From Zarea fungicola (lineage: Eukaryota; Ascomycota; Sordariomycetes; Hypocreales; Cordycipitaceae), in assembly GCA_900169235.1 (NCBI GenBank), contig FWCC01000283.1, positions 62,001 to 126,000 of the forward strand: a stretch of 64,000 bases of DNA, given 5' to 3'. Positions 59,040 to 64,000 of the stretch are shown in pieces; the stretch's first letter is position 1, and each line of letters begins with the position of its first letter. Both the position numbers and the translations under genes were made by a program. Under the pieces are notes generated by a model that saw only the letters and a program-made list of their open reading frames with translations, was not told where the DNA came from and did not search any database.

Positions 59040-61084
59040 TCAAGCTTTGCTAGGGCTGGCCTTCTTCGCATTAACATTGGTCCATTTGTTACACAAACTG
59101 AACGGGATAGTAAGGCCGCAAGCCACGATAGTCATTGCGAAAACAACCTTGATACCCCAGGCATACGCGTGAACCACACCGTCAAGCTCGGCTCCGGAGA
59201 ATAGCTTGTGCACCTCGGTGGCACCGTTGCCTGTGACTTTGTTGGGATCGACGCCTGGTGCGGTGGTGGCCAGCCTCTGTACGAGCTGATTGACAAAACT
59301 TGATTGCGCGACTGCGATTAAAAGTGTAGCGCCGAGAGATCGAGCAACTGGGTTTGAGAAACCTAGTTAGCGACATGTTATATAGGGCATGAAGAACGGG
59401 ACAGTATTCTGAAAAGAAGAGAGCGAAGGGAAAACGTACAAATAATGATGGCAGTTGTTGGAGCTATATCGGCAGGCTCGGCAAAGGCCTGCGCAACGAC
59501 AACCGGGACTTGTAGAGCAAGCCCATATCCGAAGCCCGCCAAGATCTGATACCCGACCCATTTTCCAGTCGATGTTCCAATGTCGAGAGTAAATAGTAGA
59601 CCAGAGGCGATCGTTACAATGACGGATGCAGCTACCATGTATGGGGTTGCAATGCCAGTCTTCGTGATGGCTCGCCCGGAGCCGTATGTGGCAATGCCAA
59701 ACATAATGATTAGAGGAATATTGCGCACACCCGAGGCAATGGGACTGACGTTGTCGATACTTTGGAAGTAAATAGGCAAGTAATAGAGTGTGACAAAGTA
59801 TGCGCCAGCAAAGAAAAAACCCCATGCGCTGCTGGCCCAAACCGTCCTCTTGCGCATGATGCGTGGGGTAAGCATAGCGCGCTCACCTTGCCATATTTCT
59901 GCGGCTATCAGAGTAATGACTATGGCGACAAATCCAACGAGCAAACCGATCACAACGCTGGAGTTCCACGGGTGGGTTACGCCGCCGTATTGCAGGGCCA
60001 GAAGCAAGCAGGCTAGAGCACCCATTGTAAGCATCGTTGCGATTGGATCCATATGTAGAAGTTTCTCTTTGAGCGTAGCTTCGACTACCTTGGCGGCCTT
60101 GGGAGTCTTAAACGTAAGCATAATAACCGCAGCGGCCAGAGCACCGACGGGGAGGTTGATATAGAAGCACCTGAAGTCATGTTAGGAGAGGTTTGCTCAC
60201 GGCAAGCTTTTGCAATGACGGAAGCAAGGAGAAACAGCCCCGTAGTTTAAAAAAGATCCGAGACAGTAATGCTTTTTGGACTTACCATCGCCAGGTCACT
60301 GCTTTTGTAAGCCCTCCACCGATAAGTGGTCCACATACAGCGGCAACACCATATGAAACGCCAATGACTCCTGTGTAGGTGGCCCTCTTCGTGGGCTCAG
60401 CAGCAAAGGCAGAGATTGTGTATACGCCAGGTGCAATTCCCGATGCACCAAGACCAGAGATGGCACGACCAACAATGAGAGTCGTCGAGTTCCGGGCCAC
60501 ACCAGCGATCAAACTGCCAACCTCAAAGATGAAAATTGATACCAAGAAGCTCGTTTTGAGGGGAAAGTATTTGTATACTTTACCCCACATTGATTGAAAG
60601 GCTCCCAGTGTCATGAAATAAGATGAGCCATACCACGAGATGTCGTCAAGGCTGTGGAATTGGTCGGTAATTTTGGGAATGGCGGTTGCAACAATGGTCT
60701 GAGAAGAGAGTCAGTTTTGCGCGAGTCCGGCAGAGTTGCATTGACAGAAGACGCCGTCCACAATGATCCGTTGGTAGAACTCACTTGGTCTAATGAGCAG
60801 AGAGTAATGCTGAGCACGAGGGCAACCATGATGAAGAAGGCTTCCAGTCCTTTTGGGTATTCCACGGCCGGTTTTGGCGGTTCCACCACAGTCTTTTCTT
60901 CAATCGCAGGAGCATCGTCTACATCGTTGGCAATTGAGGACGTCATAGTGGAGGATTTGTTGGACTCGGCGACCTGCATTTCATTTTCTGGCTCGATATG
61001 TTGTGTCTTCTCTCCTATCGCGTCTTGACTGGAGTTGTTATGGTGATCCTCTGGCAAGGGAGCTGGAGGTGTTGATGGAGCCAT
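59040..61084 (-). CDS. MFS exporter of the DHA2/14-TM type
   Basis: Exons 61084-60785, 60698-60286, 60170-59440 and 59362-59040 give 588 aa; phases agree at Gln|Thr, Trp and Cys. A long Glu/Ser-rich cytosolic N-terminus (about 80 residues) precedes the membrane part. Motifs follow in order: [17 protein letters not shown] (motif D1-like), [42 protein letters not shown] (motif C) and [14 protein letters not shown], which together mark the drug:H+ antiporter-2 family with 14 TM helices. Such pumps export the product of fungal metabolite clusters and give self-protection. It lies convergent to the synthase, between it and the regulator. Substrate assignment to the cluster product is inferred from position. 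Confidence 0.92.
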
Positions 61085-62427
61085 TTGTGCTCGTCATACG
61101 ACTATGACTTAATTACTTGAACTCAGTGTTGGACTCAGAACTGCCAAGGACGAAGCAACTGAGGTTTATAAATGGGTTTGTTTTGACTTTTATTATTGTG
61201 CTAATTTCAGACGTTGCAGGGCGCAGGCAGTACCATACAATCACTGCCGCCTTTAGATCTCCCCCAGTCGCTGTCAAACTGGCTATTTACCGCTGTAAAG
61301 ACACCAAGCATCGCTGTAAATTCGCTGAATAGAGCTGAAAATTGCAGATGAGCAGGGTACCAATACGAAGGGCACCGCTGTAAATGGGCTGGACATCCCC
61401 GTCGGAGCTAGCCACCACCGTAACAAACTGAGTTTCACTGAAAAAGAGCTGACCTAGTTAAACGCCGTTAATTCCGTTAATGCCGCCCACCTAAATCCTG
61501 AAGGAGCTGGGTGGTGTGGTGGTAATCGCCGGAAAGATCGTAGTCCAAGGTACTTGTTTTGGAGTTTTTTGGCCAATTAAACAATTTCGGATTTCGCTGG
61601 GCCTTTGATACAGTGGCCGTTTTATGGCTCCATACAGCTAGGGTGGTTTAACAGGTTATTTTGCGCCAAGATTTCCTTTGTAGGAGTAGGGGCATACTCT
61701 ATCTTGGGCTTTGGGGGCCAGTCCACGCTTGGACCCCCCCTTTATTAAGTCCGATGCGTGCTGGAATGGAGATCTTTTCTCATCTGGGGAAACGAAATCT
61801 GTACGAAAAAGCCAAGAAGTGTAGTGGTAGCGAGGCTTATTGAGAGTATCACGCTGCAACATGCTCAGCATTTATATACTTGTCCCTCTCATATGATTTA
61901 GATGGATGCTGTGTGAACAGCATGTTTTGAAATCTTTTGAAATCCTTTGTGATGAATTCCTGTGATCATGTCTACAATCGTGCCCAAAGCTAAAAAAGCG
62001 GTTCAGAAATGAGTCAATCTTAGAAAAGCGGGCAAACGGGACATGTTGACCCAGTACAAAATGGGAGAAGTAAGGCTGAGCAATGCGGGTCGGGCCGTTG
62101 AATTCTTTCAGCACAGGCTTTTCGCAGCATCGGACTTAAGACCATGGAAAGTTGCTTGAGTTTCGGCGATAATCTGCAAATTAACGTGGCGTTCAAGGGG
62201 AAGTCAGTAACTCACCCGACCTCGTCACAGATGAGATTTCTCCCGGAATGATGTTGATGCATAGCTTACTAAAGTCCGAAACTCAGCTTGCATGCATTTA
62301 CATGACTTCTAGCCTAGAGAGGGGCTACTCAATCCTTACTATGCACTCCAACAACTCCATCTCCGAGTTCAAGGGAAGCCTGCCGCTAGAGAGGTTGCGT
62401 TCGTATTTTCTATTTACTCTAGTTAAT
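61085..62427. other. Gene-free region
   Basis: Exporter promoter at the left. The word CGCTGTAAA recurs at about 61293, 61312 and 61376. No CGG-N3-CGG repeat noticed. No gene seen. Confidence 0.45.
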
Positions 62428-63605
62428 CTAAATATATACTCCCTCTTCTATTGAAGCCTGAAGTTCCTGTATAAACTCACTCAACTTGACGTGCTCCTCA
62501 GGCAGCGTTCTGAGCATAACCTGAGCCGAGTCTACAATGCTTTGCAAGCTGCTGCCTTCTCCATCAGCTTCATGTCTAGCCACAAGAGCTTGTTGCCCAG
62601 TATCGCCTCGGTTCCTCATCCGCAAGCTGCGACCTAGTCGGTTGAGTAAGTGCATGATGAGTTGCAAGACCATGATGAATTGTGCAGCAGACGACCCAAG
62701 GCCATGCAAAGCTTGCGGCTCCAATTGAGGCTTGGTATTTTGGACTACAGAGCCCAAAGAACTTTTGATCGAGTTGCAAACTGCGTGAAAGAGAGCCAAA
62801 ATGTGCTGGTGAGCAGCGAGGGCTAAGAGAATCAAGCAGTGATTGGTGCGCGGCGGTCGCTCGCCATTATCGCGTGATGATGGTTGAGAAGAGTCATTGG
62901 CACCATCCTCATGAGCTATACTATTGATAATGTGCACCAAAGCATTCGCCGCCTCAAAGGCTTCGTTTACAACAGGGGAGTTCACTGTCAGTGGCATACT
63001 GATGATCGCGCACTCAATCTCTCGTGTAGCGCACGCAGCCCGATTGCTTAACTTCATCAGCTGCTCTGCCAGAGTTTCTTTTGTTCCTTCGCCTCGGGAC
63101 GGAGGCGTTGGATTGCTCCCTAGAGTACTTGAACCCGAGCTTATCTGGGTTCTGTTGTCGCCGTCTCTGTTATATGTGAGTTCAGAGTTATCCATCCAGC
63201 TATAGGCATCGCCATTGTCCAGGCAGGCCATTGTGGTGTCGATTGATGGCATCATTAGGTCATTGATATCGTATGCGGCAACATCACTACTCGAGAGGAC
63301 ACTCGAGAGGTCCTGGCTCAGTCGCGTATCTCCTCTTGGCGGCGCGTCGTCTGTGTTTTCTCCCCTTGATCGTCTATTTCGTTGTCTCACTGCAATTACA
63401 CGATCAGTTGAAAGAATAAAAAAAATCACACGCAAGAAATACAAGACTTACTGCTGTATACACACGGCACATCCGCTTTAGTACATCGCTCACAGGGCAT
63501 GAGATGGTCGCCGTAGCGACCCACGGTCGTCGATATTTCCCAAGTTTTGAGGCACCGCACCTTTTGTTGGCGGCAACGATCACACGAGTATCTTTGACGG
63601 AACAT
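62428..63605 (-). CDS. Zn2Cys6 transcription factor, AflR-like
   Basis: Exons 63605-63452 and 63389-62428 give 371 aa; the 62-nt intron joins a|tg into Met. The first exon encodes the binuclear zinc cluster [11 protein letters not shown] followed, after an unusually long loop of about 20 residues, by [12 protein letters not shown], then basic RQRNRRSR at the start of exon 2. The C-terminal half ([26 protein letters not shown] and the following helices) resembles the AflR-type regulatory domain rather than the general fungal TF domain. AflR-type proteins activate the metabolite cluster in which they sit, binding CGG- or TCG-based sites as dimers. It is the last gene of the cluster and is transcribed in the same direction as the exporter. 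Confidence 0.88.
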
Positions 63606-64000
63606 TTTGGCTTCTGTGTAACAGCAAACTCAGGATCTGGGGGCAGTGAATCGTAAGGCGACGCGGCTTGGCTATTGAATATCCAGACGCCACGAGCTCT
63701 GTATCTAGGAATCGGAGCTGATAAAAAGGGAACCAGTTCAACCGTCCCCTGCAAAAAAAAGAGCCTCGATGAAGAGGCTGCGCCTTTCTGGGACGGCTTC
63801 TTCCCCGCAAGGGCGGAACGCGCCATCGCCCTTGGTACATCTTCATCCCCTCCAGTGGTGGTCACTCTCCACTGCCCCCAAAATGGCGCTGCCGCTAGAG
63901 CATTCGAGGCTAAATTCTGGGTCACGGCATGGTCATTGTTCTTTGAACGTTTGTCCGACTTGCCCAAATCTTACACTTCTTTCTTCAGCTTCAGTTAGGG
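63606..64000. other. Upstream region of the cluster regulator
   Basis: Open frames here are continuations through the promoter and show no motif. The window ends in a single TTAGGG unit (63995-64000). Confidence 0.5.

Noticed and set aside
63995..64000. TTAGGG at the very end of the window as a telomere start
   Set aside because: A single six-base unit is expected by chance; the window edge gives no more evidence.

Overview
The window looks like nuclear DNA of a filamentous ascomycete, most likely a sordariomycete and possibly Hypocreales. Genes are split by short introns (about 45-170 nt, GT..CTRAC..AG), intergenic DNA is AT-rich, and the families are typically fungal: BIM1-like GPI protein, Zn2Cys6 regulator, highly reducing polyketide synthase, DUF3632, F-box and AA7 oxidase. 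I found no bacterial operons, CRISPR, rRNA or intact transposon. The gene models were rebuilt by hand from splice sites that keep reading frame and family motifs continuous; no database search was possible.

Left part (1-13 kb), gene-dense and conserved: a small secreted peptide, a ferric/cupric reductase divergent from a BIM1-like copper protein, a full-length ABCC transporter and a PP2C phosphatase. The reductase/BIM1 pair suggests joint metal-uptake control.

Middle part (13-40 kb), gene-poor and accessory: an ankyrin-repeat protein fused to a CorA-like membrane domain, small cysteine-rich secreted proteins (one with a broken relative 8 kb away), an FAD monooxygenase, a PL7 lyase, an F-box protein, a flavodoxin-type quinone reductase, a crotonase with a signal peptide, a Nudix hydrolase, a SnoaL-like protein, a seven-exon beta-carbonic anhydrase hidden among short ORFs, and an unusual split tRNA-like gene. 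Long stretches between them hold nothing recognisable except gene fragments and simple repeats.

Right part (40-64 kb): an MFSD1-like transporter, a bicovalent-FAD AA7 oxidase and a DUF3632 protein, followed by a compact secondary-metabolite cluster at about 49.0-63.6 kb. The cluster holds an alpha/beta hydrolase divergent from a polyketide synthase of KS-AT-DH-MT-KR-ACP-reductase architecture (2563 aa), a 14-TM-type MFS exporter and an AflR-like Zn2Cys6 regulator. The synthase has no enoyl reductase and no NRPS module, so the predicted product is a C-methylated polyketide released reductively as an aldehyde or alcohol. The hydrolase/synthase promoter carries two CGG-N3-CGG repeats, a plausible target for the cluster regulator.
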